Shown: one piece after another, positions 22,329 to 34,629 of the stretch | How positions within the stretch are numbered: the stretch's first letter is position 1 | Layout of the letters: each line of letters opens with the position of its first letter | Source of the DNA: Ceratobasidium sp. AG-K | Lineage: Eukaryota > Basidiomycota > Agaricomycetes > Cantharellales > Ceratobasidiaceae | Length of the DNA: 64,000 nucleotides | Assembly (NCBI GenBank): GCA_037039685.1 | Contig: JAWNGF010000008.1 | Span: 434,001-498,000 of the forward strand | Reading direction: 5' to 3' | The notes under the pieces: generated by a model | The model's input: only the letters and a program-made list of their open reading frames with translations | The model's database searches: none | What the model was told of the DNA's origin: nothing | Position numbers and translations under genes: made by a program

Positions 22329-25320
22329 TTAGTGAAAACTACGGGAGTCCTTGCGGTATTGACGTCGTTCGGGGGAGGCGGGGATGGGCACTGCGGCGGT
22401 GTTGTGCTGACTAAGTGATGTGGTGACTTGCGTTGCTGGCGCTGAAGGTGCCCCACGACGGAGAAGACTCCGAATCCTCGTGGTCATTAGCTCGAGCTCA
22501 TCGGCGTACTGTTCATACGCTGCACGGTGCTCGGACGCTTCGAGGTCCCGGTAATGTATGTGGTCGAGTGCGGCGTGTATCTCGGGGATTAACTTCATAT
22601 TTTTCTTCATTGTGTAGGTTGTCCTTGCAATTACCTGCTCGGCAAGCCCTTGCGCGCTTGTGCCTTCGTACTGCAATATAAATGGTAAGCGCCGTTAATG
22701 GGGTTGATTATATTGAACTCACCTCGTGATCGTCAAACTCGCAGCCTGACGACGACAGCGACAGCCCGTCATCTGTTTCTCCTTGGTCCGATCCCGCTCC
22801 TAGCTCGTCGCCCGGCTCCAAGTCACCGAGTACCGGCTCGCCCACGTCGTCTAGGTCCCCTAAAAACCCGCCCTGTAGGGCCTCGTTGATGCAGTGTGCG
22901 ACGCGTGCAACTATCCCTCGCACGTCCGAATGGGTGACTGCATCGTACTGGTTCGTATCTGTACTTGCAGCTCCTCGACCGCTTACTAACACATAGCGGT
23001 TAGCGTGAGCGCGAAGCCGAGTTGCTGCTGCTTTACTGGCTGGTAACTCGATATTCGGGGTATACGCAATCAGCTCGTTTAGCTGATAGGAGACTGCCCA
23101 GTCTCGCAACGCTCGCACATGTATAAGCGCCGCCCGGATGTGCTTACACGCCCCGCCCCGCTGCTGGAAGTCAGGGCACGCGCACGATGCGTTCGAATCG
23201 TACCCGAGCCAGACAAAATACCCGACGGGGGAGCCATGAGGGTCGACGGTGCTTAACGACCAACAGGTGAGTTGGATCCCCGCTTGCTGCATGATCGGGG
23301 CACTGATTCGGTTCGATTGGAGCAGCATCCTCGCGTCATGATCCCGCCTTGTGTCGGGCTCCAAGAAGGCAACCGGGGGCTCGATTGGCTGACTGCCAGG
23401 ACCGCCGAGCAATTGGCTGGCACCCGGGACGTCTTTGAGCGCTCTCCGTAGCATCACCCGTTCCTCCTCGAGCCGACGCTGCTGGAATATGCTCGGCGCG
23501 ATTTTTGTCGCCAGGATGTTCACCAGGGTGTCCGCCCGGACTCGTCGACCGCCGCGCGACCAGCGCCTCAGATGCTTGTGCTTGAGGACGCCGTTAAACG
23601 ACTCAAGGTGGTTCGTGGTGGGTATTACCCCCTCGAGCGGTATGCCGATCACAGCTGCCACTGCAACTTGGCCAAACTCCGACCAGCTCTGCCACAAGTG
23701 CCATGCCATCCAGTACGATGCCAAATACTGGAGGTGAACAAGCCCCTTGGCTGCTGCTGCCGCATACGAGGGGTTTTCTGCCATGTGGTTGAGTGCCGCA
23801 ATCTCACGATGGAGCACACCCCAGGCCAACATATAGTCCGTCGACTGTACAATTTGATTCTCGACTGCAATGAGCCGGTCACGTATGGTTGACAAGCCAG
23901 GTGCGTTACCACGTAAGCTTTTTGTCCGATGATTGGCCCATGCCTGACGAAGGTGAAACCGGCAGATTAGCAGCTGAATGCCACGAAAGACTCCAAGCAA
24001 TGCCCCGCGTTCTTTGAAGTCAGTGTTGGTGATGGCAACGGCAGGCTTGAACTCCCTTTGGCCGTATGCGGACACGGCGTCCCTCCATTGGGTCAAGAGC
24101 TTGAGGAGAATGGACGTGTTGTAGCCACCTGATGTGAACTTGTTTCCGGCTGGGGCTGAGAAGAGCAGGAACGTGAGTGGTATGCCGTGATTTTGCTTGT
24201 CCACTCCCATGACGATGAATAATAATAGGCGTTGGTCACAGACACCGAACGTGCCATCCAGGAGAATTTGCTTGCCGTGTCCGTAGCACCAGGCCGCCTG
24301 CTTCATTTTGTTTGTGGCAATGCAAACTTCAAGTCGGTTGTCCCGCTCTGTCCGTGCTGAGTAATGGAAGATTGCTTGAGCCAATTCGGGGTTGAAGGAC
24401 AAAGACTTGGGGTCAAGCCAGTTGTGAATATTGTTGTGAGGCTGTTTCTTCAGGTCTATTCCTTGAGCCCAATAGAACTGATGGTACAGGCTCTGTGAAT
24501 CATATTTTCGGAGTAGGTACCGGTATTGGCCAAGTGTCTCGCTTTGGCCACGGTATCGGCGCGCCTCAACCATCTGAAGATTTCGCACCTGTACTTTGGA
24601 GAGGCTGGTGGAACAAGTGAGCAAAAGTGGATATAATATACTCATTTACTCACGTTGCTCCATTGTGGAGTTGTTCTAGGGCAACCTCGAACACACTTGG
24701 GTGCAGTGGTAATATTGGGACACGTAACAGCAGGGCCTGTCCACACTGTTTGTTGTGTTCCAAAACGCCCTGTACCCGCCGAATATGGCCTGTGGCTTGC
24801 TCAATAATCACCTCAGTGTGGGCTAGGCATGCGGTGTAGCCATAGGGTATACGATGTTTGGTTGAATTCTGTAGACGATGATCATAACCACAGTGGCTTT
24901 GTGGGTGTTTAGCTTGTGTTCAGAGGGAAGAAATGCTGTACGTACCACTGATATAAGATGTGTTTAAAAGACTTGTTGCTGTTACTCCACTGGGTTGCCC
25001 ACTTGCTCCCTATCTCGTCAAATGAGACTGGATCTAGCTTGTGCTTCACCAGAAATGCGAGCGCATCACTCTGAGTTGCCTGGTCAAACTGTGCATCAAT
25101 GGCCATTTCTGGCCGTGCTTGAACAGATGAGTCAAGTGCTGCACGTTGAGCATTGGAGAGGGCAAGCTTGTTGACTGGAACCTATCAATGATAAATACAT
25201 ACCATGCTTGTATTAATAAAGGGAACATACCTTAGATCTAAGCACTGCAGTTGAAGCTGCTTTCTGTTTTCCATTCTTCATGGTCTCGGGTGTATCAATC
25301 TTTGCGAACTGAAAAGACAT
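22329..25320 (-). CDS. MULE transposase with SWIM zinc finger
   Basis: Five exons: 25320-25231, 25181-24946, 24896-24654, 24604-22723 and 22670-22329. They total 2793 nt (930 residues) and every phase closes. The N-terminal part carries a Cys/His block (CHCGYDHRLQNSTKHR) that resembles the DNA-binding finger of MULE transposases. The MULE catalytic domain reads ILLDGTFGVCDQRLLLFIVMG and CRFHLRQAWANH, followed by HLESFNGVLKHKHL. The SWIM finger is CACPDFQQRGGACKHIRAAL. It would cut and join DNA at the TIRs in the nucleus. The acidic C-terminal region (LSLSSSGCEFDDHE) is followed by a last exon unique to this protein. No internal stop was found. Confidence 0.9.
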
Positions 25321-25447
25321 CTTGTCTTAATTGGGTGTGTCAATGAACTAATATGGTAGTTGAAGGTTGTTCAAGGTCATGTGACATTGTACACATGAGC
25401 TGCCGTGTATTGCTAAGCGGCATTGGCTCTGGCATGGAATTGCCGAA

Positions 25448-25573
25448 TGGCACCGGCCGTCTGCAGGCCGTCTTGCCGGAGTTGGTGGAAGCTTATGCGG
25501 GAGCCGAAAAGAAGCATATTTGTCATGTAAACTAGTCCCAAAATGGTAGCCCGTGTGTGCAGACTGACCGCCC
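25448..25573 (-). repeat. Right terminal inverted repeat of MULE
   Basis: Pairs with 21987-22112. It is followed immediately by the target duplication taaacatgg at 25574-25582. Confidence 0.9.
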
Positions 25574-25582
25574 TAAACATGG

Positions 25583-26051
25583 GCTTCGTGTGTGATGCTT
25601 TGAAAATGTACTGGCTATTCAACCTTGCGCGAATCATTGTCCAACTCGGCTTGCCAAGAGTGGGACTTTGTAGTCAGGAGGTATTCGATTGGGCTAGAAA
25701 TTGCAGGAAGACAGAATATTTTGTACAAAGTATTCGCAAGGCCTGATCACAACCCAGCTGTCGCCTACAAGAGGATTGTGTGCCACAGGTTGTGACTGTT
25801 TATAGGCAACTGATTGTCCTGCTTCACGTGACAAACGCACAGCCATCGTATCATTGGGCTACCCTTCCGTGATCCCACCATTACCGTCTAACCCTTGCTC
25901 AAGACAAGCCGCCGCTGTACCGGCAACAAGGTAAGCTACGGCTCTTGTTCCCTGGAAGAGATGTGTCGGGCTTATTTTGAGAGTCCGTTTCCAGTCTTTA
26001 TTCCCGGATTGATTCCTCGCCTTCCAGTATCACCTAAACCCACCTCCGACC
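25583..26051. other. Promoter region of VTI1
   Basis: No coding feature supported. It holds the 5' flank of the VTI1 gene. Confidence 0.5.
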
Positions 26052-26892
26052 ATGGACAACTCACCCACGTCACTGTTCGACTCGTACGCCCAAGATTTCC
26101 AACAGCTCATAACCTCTGTGCGCGAGAAACTCGAAGCGCCAGCCACAAATGGCGAGCAACGCAAGGCGTCACTGCGCCGTGTGGAGATGGAGCTCGACGA
26201 AGCAGACGAAATGATCTCGCAGATGGAAGTTGAAATCCAGTCGATGCCCCAAAGCGTCCGTGGGACGTACAACACCCGTGTGAGGGGACTCAAGACTGAG
26301 CTTGCGCGCTGGAAAAAGAGTGCTGTAAGTCTATTATTCCCATAACCGTCCTTCTCGGCTCGTGCTCATGTGTCGCTACGTGGGTTACAGAAGGACCTCC
26401 ATGTGCAAGCGTCTCGCAACGACTTGTTCTCGAATGGGACTTCTGGCGGGGACGACCCATACGCCGACGACAACTCCAACCAGCGCACCCGGCTTCTCGC
26501 CGGAACACAGTCATTGTCCGACTCGTCTCGTCGCCTTGAGGATTCGCACCGGATTGCGCTCGAGACTGAAGACGTCGGAGCTGATATTCTAAGGTCGCTG
26601 CGAGTCCAGCGGGAGCAAATGTACGTCATTAAACACACAGCACACTTTCGCAGCTGAATTTGACGCTTCCGCAGTGAGCATACGAGGGACACCCTCGCCA
26701 CAGCCGACAGGAGCATTGACCGCGCGAGTGGAACTCTGAAGCAAATGATTCGCCGGTAAGTGTTTGCTATCCTTCCGCGACGAAGTTAGCTAACCTATAA
26801 TCAGGATGTACCAGCAACGATTTGTAACCTGGGCGATCATCGCCGTCCTTGTCATTCTTATCGCGCTGATTCTGTGGTTCAAGCTCAGCTAG
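26052..26892 (+). CDS. VTI1: v-SNARE VTI1
   Basis: Four exons: 26052-26324, 26391-26620, 26675-26755 and 26805-26892. The 672 nt (223 residues) are in frame. The protein has the Vti1 N-terminal three-helix domain (FDSYAQDFQQLITSVREKL, GLKTELARWKKSA). Its Qb SNARE motif runs from RLLAGTQSLSDSSRRLEDS to DRASGTLKQMIRRM, and a C-terminal membrane anchor (FVTWAIIAVLVILIALILWF) leaves only a few lumenal residues. It works in Golgi, endosome and vacuole fusion. Length and layout match the family. Confidence 0.93.
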
Positions 26893-27349
26893 TCGCTTTC
26901 GCTCTTGACTTTGCTTCTGCTGTTTGTTTGTTTTGCTGATTTGGTGCGTACTATGACTGGACACACGGTTGGACGAAGGAATGTAACACCGTTCTCACGC
27001 TCCTTATAATAATACAACCGATTATACCATTGATATCCCAATTTAATGTAATGTAATGCTCCAGTGAGAGAGGGCACAGGGAGACTCGACTGTGTGATTT
27101 CGCTTGTCGGTCCCCCCAGCACTGACGAATTGGTGGAATTTGCAATTGAGGAAATATCCAATTGATTTAGTATGCCATATGCTGCGACTTGCAAGCCTAG
27201 TCACTCAGGCACTGGCCAATCCAATAATGAACTTGCCGCTAACTCGTCCGGTTGCCACGGCACAAAATGATACATATATGCGCAAGAAGACCCAATCACT
27301 GCTACCTCAAATACCGCAAAGCACGTTCGATATCTCCGCCCGTCGCCTC
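26893..27349. other. Convergent 3' region between VTI1 and HGD
   Basis: 3' untranslated parts of two convergent genes. Nothing else was recognised. Confidence 0.5.
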
Positions 27350-29603
27350 CTACTCCTTCAATCCGGGTAGACCGTGATCTGCCAGGGTCTTGTTCACGCT
27401 ATCGATGTGTTTGAGGAATTGTGCGTCAAGGTCGTCCCACATGCTTGGGTTATGGACTATGGTAGCGGTGTCAACCGAACTGCGTTAGAAGGACGATCGG
27501 GAGGGCTCACCGTGCAATTTCCCAGTCCGCTTCATCGCATAATCGGTCAATGTAAACATTTGGCTCGACTCCATCATGAAAGCTGACCAGGCAAATTATA
27601 TCCAACAATCCATGATTAGAAAAGGTACGCAAGTTTGGCCTCATATCGGCTTACCAATAGTGCCTTCACTAATGCGCATTGGCTTTAGCTCGCCTTCGCT
27701 CGCCGCTTTGAAAACATCGTATGAAACTGTAAAAAAAAGTTAAAGTCAGAATTGATTTGCACGAGATTCAGAAATGGCTTGCCTCCATGAGCGACGTGAC
27801 CGCACTCATAACTGGCACCTCCTGGAGCAAAGTCGTCGCTTCGACCTCCGTAATCACCTAGGTAATATCCAATTCAATGCAAGTCTTGGGACAAATCCAG
27901 ACCGACTTGCCATAAATCAGGCCCATGAACTCAGAGGCACTGCATTTTGATGTCTATAAGGATTGACTACATTGCAGGAAACAGAAGACTCACGCATTGC
28001 GGTGATAATACGGTGGGCGGAACGTCTCCGTCGCAACGTCCCAGCGGGGGCTGAAGATGAGGAAATCCGTAAGCGGGATGCCGGGTGTCTTGGACTTGGC
28101 GGTGAGGACGCAGAAAATCGAACTAGCGGGGGTGGTATAAACAAACGAATGCTTTACAGAATTGAGTGCCTACGGGTCAATGTGGTCCTTTGAAATCGAA
28201 CCGACGTTGATGAACTTTTCGAGCGCATATTTGTATGGAACGTAACTACGGTGCAGAAATCAGCATCACTGCACGCACGGAAGAGTTCTCCTACCAACTT
28301 TCCGTGATATGCTACAACGTCGAACGGCGTATGGTTCTGCTTGCACGAAAATAGTTTCCCTCCTAGCTTGTAAACAACTATTCGGAAGTTAATAAACACT
28401 AAAACCCGGGGTAAGATGCAAAGAACTCACTTTCCCAAGGTGATTGGTCGATCTCAAAGCTTGCAACTGGGAACTCAAAGTCTCGCGGGTTCGCAAGACC
28501 ACTAGTCCCGAGCGGGCCCAGTTCGGGCAACTCAAATCGAGACCCGTAAATCTCTTGAATGTCTGTCACTCTGTATCAGACGCAAGCCTCTAAACGAACC
28601 AATAACACTTACATCCTCGCGAATCCCCATCCGGCAGCTGCACCTTGAACCTAATTCCTCTCTGGATTACGCAGATCTCACCAGGACGAACCATCATTCG
28701 TCCAAACTCGGTCTGGATATCTAGCCTCCCGAGTTGGGGAACGAACAACATATCACCATCTGCGTTGACAACGGCGCGGTTGGCCATCGATGAGTTGGCT
28801 GTGTAGATGTGGATCGCGAGGCCTTCGTTGAGCGTTGGGTCGCCAGAGCCCGCGAGGGTTTTGAGGCCCGAAAGAAAGTCGACCTTGGAGTCTGAAGAAG
28901 GAAGGGAGAATGGGCGCCATGCAAGCTGGGTAGGGCTGAACTGGACTTTGGGATTGAGTGGAAAGAAGTTTGATTCGAGCTATGGGAATAACATCAGTAT
29001 CCGTACATGTCCCAAGTAGCGAAATTAACTTGCATCGGGATTATCGGGCAATGGTGTAAAACCTTGGTGCGATACAGCAGGCCTAATCCGGTACACAAAC
29101 GCGCTCTGGTTGTCTTTGCGAGGAGCCACAAACGAGGTTCCGTTGATCTAATCAATTGTCAAAACAGGGTCGGTTATAGTGACGTATTTGTACTTACGGA
29201 TTCGGCGTACAAGTCGAATTTACATTTTTGTGGTTGGTTCTGACCTTCGGGGAGTGTACCTGGGCTGAAAGACGGATATGATCCGATAAAAATGGGCGCT
29301 CGCATGCTGGTAAGCGGACTTACACGGCTTCACTTGCGAATCGGTTACCGAATCCGACCTACCATGCGATGTTAAAGCTGGTTCGCGTTTGTCAAATTAA
29401 TTACACACTTACTTGGTATTGGTATGGATCTTTTTCGGATGGTTTGGTGAGAAACGCGGACCTGGCCGTTAAGGATGCGACGCCGCGATGTAGGGCCTAT
29501 AACCAGAAGTCGGTATCGTCAGCGTGTGAGGAATGTAACAACGTACAGTTTGACGAAATGGAGTTGGGGATGCGCGGAGAAGATGGCTAGTACTACGAAG
29601 CAT
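27350..29603 (-). CDS. hmgA: Homogentisate 1,2-dioxygenase
   Basis: A multi-exon gene reading leftwards. The first exons (29603-29547, 29496-29413) give [19 protein letters not shown] and [16 protein letters not shown] before the family begins at [19 protein letters not shown]. Family blocks follow: [88 protein letters not shown] and [20 protein letters not shown]. It ends [13 protein letters not shown] at 27350. The enzyme opens the homogentisate ring in Phe/Tyr catabolism. Two consecutive introns (27910-27858 and 27782-27727) need GC donors. An in-frame upstream ATG at 29696 would lengthen the N-terminus further. Confidence 0.9.
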
Positions 29604-31028
29604 GGTGTTCAAAGCAGAGGTATAGGTGAGGAAAACTCTGCCCGACCATGCCGTCTTATAAAGTCGACTGGCGTTGCTCCCTATGCCGGCGAGCAAACAG
29701 CCAAAGACTTCTGAGGCTGGGCGCCTGACCCCGAAGCTGGATGATCGTTTATCCTAAATGATTATCAGGCCACTGTGGAAATAAACATCTCTTTCAAGCC
29801 ATCGCTGTGGACCCGTGACTCTAGGCATGACCTATTCTGGGGCTGAGGGATGGGAAAAGGCCTAGGAACTACGAGCGCAGTATCGTAATTCAGGTAGAGC
29901 TCCGTGGATATATGTCGTTGTGGACGGAGTGGTATGTGGGTGGTCATAGTGGTTGTCACTCTGGGCCCGCCATGCCATGTTCTGATTACCGGGTGCTTGT
30001 GATTGGTCAACAGCCCGAGACTTCCTTCACGAAGAAATCAAATCTAGTATGGCATACAGACACCTCGAGGCTCGCGTTTGCGAGTTGGTTTTCATCTCGG
30101 AGCTTCTATACTTTGTGGTAGACGAAATTCTCTTCCTAATCTTTCCCGGCTTGTTATCGATATTGTGAACGGCAACCGTCAACGTATCCCGCCATTATTA
30201 AGGAGCGCTGGCAATGTAGATGCCCAGGACTGACATCATCACAAGCCTTGTTGAATACGCGCTGGATCCTATTTACTCTCATGACCGTTGCCTTATGAGC
30301 GTTTCTAGAGTGTGAGCTGGAAAGTCGAGGCCCGATGAGTCAGCACGGCATGCACGGCATGAGTCGCGATCGGAGCCAAGGTATCCTTTGACGCCTTGTG
30401 TTTTGTCAACCTGCTCTGGACGACCATCCAGAGGGACTGTCTCAGTTCGACGATCGAACCGCCCAAATTAATTCCCCTATCGACAGTCAACTTGCGTCAT
30501 TCTACATGCCCACTTGACGTCCAAGCTGTTGTTGTGCCATGAGTTGGACTCGTGCTCTTTTTTTTGGCGGAATCATCTCAACTGGTCGCCTCTGGGGCCG
30601 ACGCTGTTATCTAGGGCCGCTGATCCAGTCGACAAATACGTTATAGCCGCTCTAGTGGTGCGCACCTTCAACGTCAGTCAAGTCGGCTCTGTGCGCGTCG
30701 TTGAGGCCCCACCTGGCCCCACACCCTGTTTACCACGGGTGATGACGTCACCGCGAAGCAATTCCGGGAAGGAAATTGCATCCGACAACCTGCGTCATCG
30801 AAATAACCTCCACAGCTTTCCTCTTATGGACTTTTGCTTTTGAGATTAGACTCAGCTCGTGCATATAAGGTCACCCTGCGCTGCTCATGTACGTCTTTAT
30901 GCTGTCGTTGCTCTCGAGTGCTGGTCACCTCTCGACGCACGTGAATTTGCCTATTTTTTCGCGAAATCCCTCACAAATCCAGGGAGGCGCCTCAATTCAC
31001 GCTTGAGCTCTTCCTCGACACTTGGATA
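29604..31028. other. Divergent intergenic region between HGD and DUF3074-like gene
   Basis: About 1.4 kb holding two divergent promoters. Short frames at 29765-30843 have no recognisable domain. No RNA gene or repeat was identified. Confidence 0.5.
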
Positions 31029-32563
31029 ATGCCAAACAGAAACAAGACGAGCTACGAGTTTTCTCTTACTCCGGTTCACAAGAACAGTACGCCCCTCGCT
31101 CCATTGCCTTGACGCTAACGATAATTAATTTGGTCTGAAACGGTTCAGACATCCCTCCGTTTAATGTCCTTCTCCAGGCCGCCAACGCGCTTCTCGCCTC
31201 GAGTGTGCGCTGGCCTCCTGGGAAAACATACTACGACGGAACAGTGCAAACGTTCACCCAAAAATCACCATCGGGCCCCAATTGGCATGGTCGATTGAGG
31301 TATAATTTGCCTCTCTTTTGAGTAGTGGTGCCTATGAATGATCCGTACCCCCCCCTACACGTAGCTATCACCCAATCGAACAAGGAACATTTGCCGAATT
31401 CTGGGAAGTCATAGGTACTTCTCTTTCCAATCCTACCTCCACTCAGCCAATGACTTTAATTCTACAGGTGTTCGTCACTGCCAAGCCCAGGAAGAGTATG
31501 TACCGGAATTAGTTTCTGCGACCCACCTCGAACCGTACATGGACGGCGATTATGACGGTAAGCTCCCAGCTCCACACAGACGCAGTCCAACCCCAAACGC
31601 GCCTCGATCACTTCGACGATTCTAACTTTGTTGGGATGCATAGCCTGGACGTTTCATTACAACTACTCCCCGCCCCTCTCTCCACGCACATTTACTGTCC
31701 TTCTTGCCACCTCCCTCGACGATAAGCCACCTCGCCAAGGGTGGGTGATCAGTATCCCCTTTGACGTTGGCGAAAATGAGGTTAGTATTGTGTCTACCAT
31801 TCCATATCCGCTTATAGCCTTTCACCACATGACTCACGACAAAACTTTCACAGGGCCTCAAGGCGTTGGAAGAAAAGGGCGTCCGGGGACGCTTCACGAC
31901 CGTCGAACGTTTACTTGAAGTCGATGGTAAGGTTGAATGGATGTGAGCTTGATCTCTTTGGGTCTTATGAGCGTGCAGGATGACCTTTTTTCTTTGCTTT
32001 TTCTTCCCCACTGGCGTTTCGGATGCCTCCACCCGCTTGCCATCTCTGCGTAAATAGGGCCGTAACAATGAACCAGATCGGAGGTTCGATTCCAAATTTT
32101 ATTTCTGAGAGGGGGATGCCGAAGCAGTTCTCCGAGGTAAGTGCCTCCATCTCCGCTAGTGTATGTTTCACAGACAATACGTCATTCACATCACACATTA
32201 CGCCTCGTACACCCAATCTGTGTTCTACCGCGCGCCCCACTACCTTATTCTCGACCGTAGCGAGTCGGGCAAGTGCTCGAATATATTGCCGCACGCCGGG
32301 AAGGCCAATCTGGTCGGAAGCCTAAACTGGTATCTCGTTCCAGTTCGTTGTCGATTATCAATCGTGCTAGAAGACGTTCTGTGCAGGCTCTGACCCAGCC
32401 GGGTTCGTCGTCATCGACTCCGGCCCCGAGCGCGGCGGGTGGAACCCCAGCTGGAAGCACGATAATGACTGGAACTGGAACTGGATCGGAGGGCAACACA
32501 CCCGAGACCGCCGCCTGTCCGTCGAGTGCTGAGCCCACATCCCCGGCTCAGCCTCAAGCTTGA
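31029..32563 (+). CDS. START-like DUF3074 domain protein
   Basis: Start ATG at 31029 (MPNRNKTSYEFSLTPVHK). The first exon ends at 31086 and the next begins at 31149 (IPPFNVLLQAANALLASS). Later exons give THLEPYMDGDYD, WTFHYNYSPPLSPRTFTVLL, DDKPPRQGWVISIPFDVG and GLKALEEKGVRGRFTTVERL. Then come TMNQIGGSIPNFISERGMPK and a Ser/Thr/Pro-rich C-terminal tail ending at 32563. The pattern of a conserved aromatic FTVLLAT strand and a late GGSIPNFISERGMP block fits DUF3074 START-like lipid-binding proteins. Ligand and role are unknown. The middle introns were not all placed. Confidence 0.65.
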
Positions 32564-32921
32564 TTTTATGTGGTTATCTCTTGGCCGGGTCTGGTTGCAT
32601 TAGGTTTGGGAATCGAGTTGGGTTATGTTTGCGCTGGAGGGAGGGGGGGGGGGGGGGGTCGGCACGGTATACACGCACGTGCGGCTCCTGGATGCCGCCA
32701 CAGACGGTTCGGCTCCCTCATTGATTGGTTAACTTGTTTCATCTTTCATCAATGGCCATGGACAAAGTGCCTAATCGTTCTTTTTCTTACGACTCAATGT
32801 AACTTATAATACCCCCGCTGGCTCACGCTCGATACCAAACACGAATATATCGTTTGAGATGTCCAAGCATACTTGTGTATTGCGTGATCATTGATGGTGC
32901 CTGTAACTTGTGCGGTTCATA
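32564..32921. other. Convergent 3' region with long G-run
   Basis: Contains a homopolymer of about 16 G at about 32643-32658, just downstream of the DUF3074-like stop. No gene was seen. Confidence 0.6.
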
Positions 32922-34503
32922 CTACTTCTGGCGCTCGAGTACGGTTCGTTTCGTATCGTCCCTCATCCCCTTGAGCAACTTGGCAAGGTTACTTCCTCCC
33001 GTCCCACGCAATCCCGAGTCGTCTGCCTCTTTCAAATTCTCCCCCTCAGTGCCACCCTCACCCCCGCCCTGAGTTTGCTGAGCCCGTCGGGCAGGCCCTA
33101 TCACATACAAGGTTACAATCTTGATGTGCTCGTTCCTGAACCCTTCGAGTGCGCGTACGGCGGCATTGTATGCTTCTAGTGCTGCGAGCGCGGCCGGAGC
33201 ATCGATTTCGGGGGATTGGAGCATCTTCATGTAGGACCTAAGCGAAGGCAACGAGGCAAGACTTTCCAGGAACTGGACGTGACAGCCTATCGTTCCACAG
33301 ATCAGTATGAGTGATGCATGGATTGTGGGGTTGTCTGTGAGTTTACGTACCGGGCATCGCCTTTCTCATTTTCTTTACAAATGGGCCTTGGTCTTGATCC
33401 GCCGGGTGAGTCACCATGAGGAGCGTGTCAAATGCTTGGAAGAGGGACGATTGCCCGGCTGTTGCGCCGCTCAACTTGAGCCAGTCGCCCTGGGCGCTGT
33501 CGGCCGAAGTGGGGAAGAAAACACCATTTGGTTGGGATGCGTACTGGGTGGCTATGTGTGAGTCGTCATATAGCTAGGTGTATGCTGGACTTACTGATCC
33601 AAATCCAGACAAGAATGGTCGTAGTTCATGATAGAAAAAATTCGTACCACAACCGTCGCGCATCTTGGCGAGTTCGACTGTGCACTGTTCGATTGAAGAC
33701 TTCATCTTTTGTAGCGCTGCAACCATAGCCTGGTGTACTTCATCTATCGTTGAGTACTTGTCATTGGAAGTCCGATGAGCGGCTTGGTGGGTCTGTTGAG
33801 ATTTATGTTCGTGCCCGGCTTCGTGTGTATGATGGTGTTCGTGATCAGGAAAGGATTGACGACGGATGGCCTGGGCGACGAGTTGGGATGCGAGAAGACC
33901 TTGGACGAGTCCTTCGCCACCAGCTCTCTCAACGCGAAGTGTAGTGAGATTGAAATGCGTCTCGTCAGGCGCTCCTGTAAATGAGACAATAGTGTCTAGC
34001 TGAGCGTCTTCGACTGCTTTTTCATTGGCCCCTTCCGGCGCAGCGTTGGTTCCACGATATTGGTGATTCCAGATCCCTCCAGCAATATATGTGATCCCAG
34101 GTTCCACGTCAAGCGCATAAGAAACATCCCGAAGCGGGCCGGCAATCACATAGGGCAGCTTGTCGACGATGTCTGTGTCTGGTTCTTTACCCCAGATGTA
34201 GGCTGCTGCGACAGTACTGAGAATTACATATGCAAGCCGCCACTCTTCGACTGGGGCATCATCTGGTACAGCAAGGAGAGGCAGATTATCAACAGCAGCT
34301 CGAAAAATAGCATTGGACTGGGCTAGTAGGCTGGATATGTTTTGCGATATTTCGAGCCACGGGTCGAGGGCCGAGGACGAAAACCTGACAGCCGGAGCAT
34401 TTGACTTGGGCGGGGCGAATCCGGTCAAGTGCGAAACCGAGTACTCTGGAAGCACCGAGTTCACTAAGACAGCGTACGGGTCGTTGGACGGGGCAGCACT
34501 CAT
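32922..34503 (-). CDS. Indoleamine 2,3-dioxygenase family protein
   Basis: Three exons: 34503-33595, 33543-33351 and 33286-32922. The 1467 nt (488 residues) are in frame. Family marks are LPYVIAGPLRDVSYALDV, the block CGTNFFYHELRPFLSGFG, SLFQAFDTLLMVTH and the haem-ligand segment GFRNEHIKIVTLYVI with its proximal His. IDO enzymes are cytosolic haem proteins that oxidise tryptophan to N-formylkynurenine, the first step towards NAD. A His-rich insertion (HEHHHTHEAGHEHK) sits between the two halves and is not usual. Fungi often have several IDO paralogues, so it may be a divergent one. Confidence 0.85.
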
Positions 34504-34629
34504 GGTTCAAAGCAAAGGGTAGTGTCGCATTCTGACTCGAGTTGTGGCCTTTAATTGGCACATCAGGTGTGAACGGAAACAACCGTAAACAAAAATTAGT
34601 TGGATTAACAAATGTCTCCTATTACTGGA

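Larger units (their letters stand above)
21987..25573 (-). mobile_element. Complete Mutator-like element (MULE)
   Basis: The element begins gggcggtcag and ends ctgaccgccc, and is flanked by a perfect 9-bp direct repeat taaacatgg (21978-21986 and 25574-25582). Terminal inverted repeats are about 126 bp with about six mismatches. Long TIRs and a 9-bp duplication are diagnostic of MULEs. The single gene inside (25320-22329) is spliced and open, so the element may be autonomous. It inserted between the membrane-protein gene and VTI1. Confidence 0.92.

Noticed and set aside
32640..32660. G-run as a possible regulatory quadruplex
   Set aside because: A single homopolymer run in a 3' region; more likely a slippage or assembly feature.
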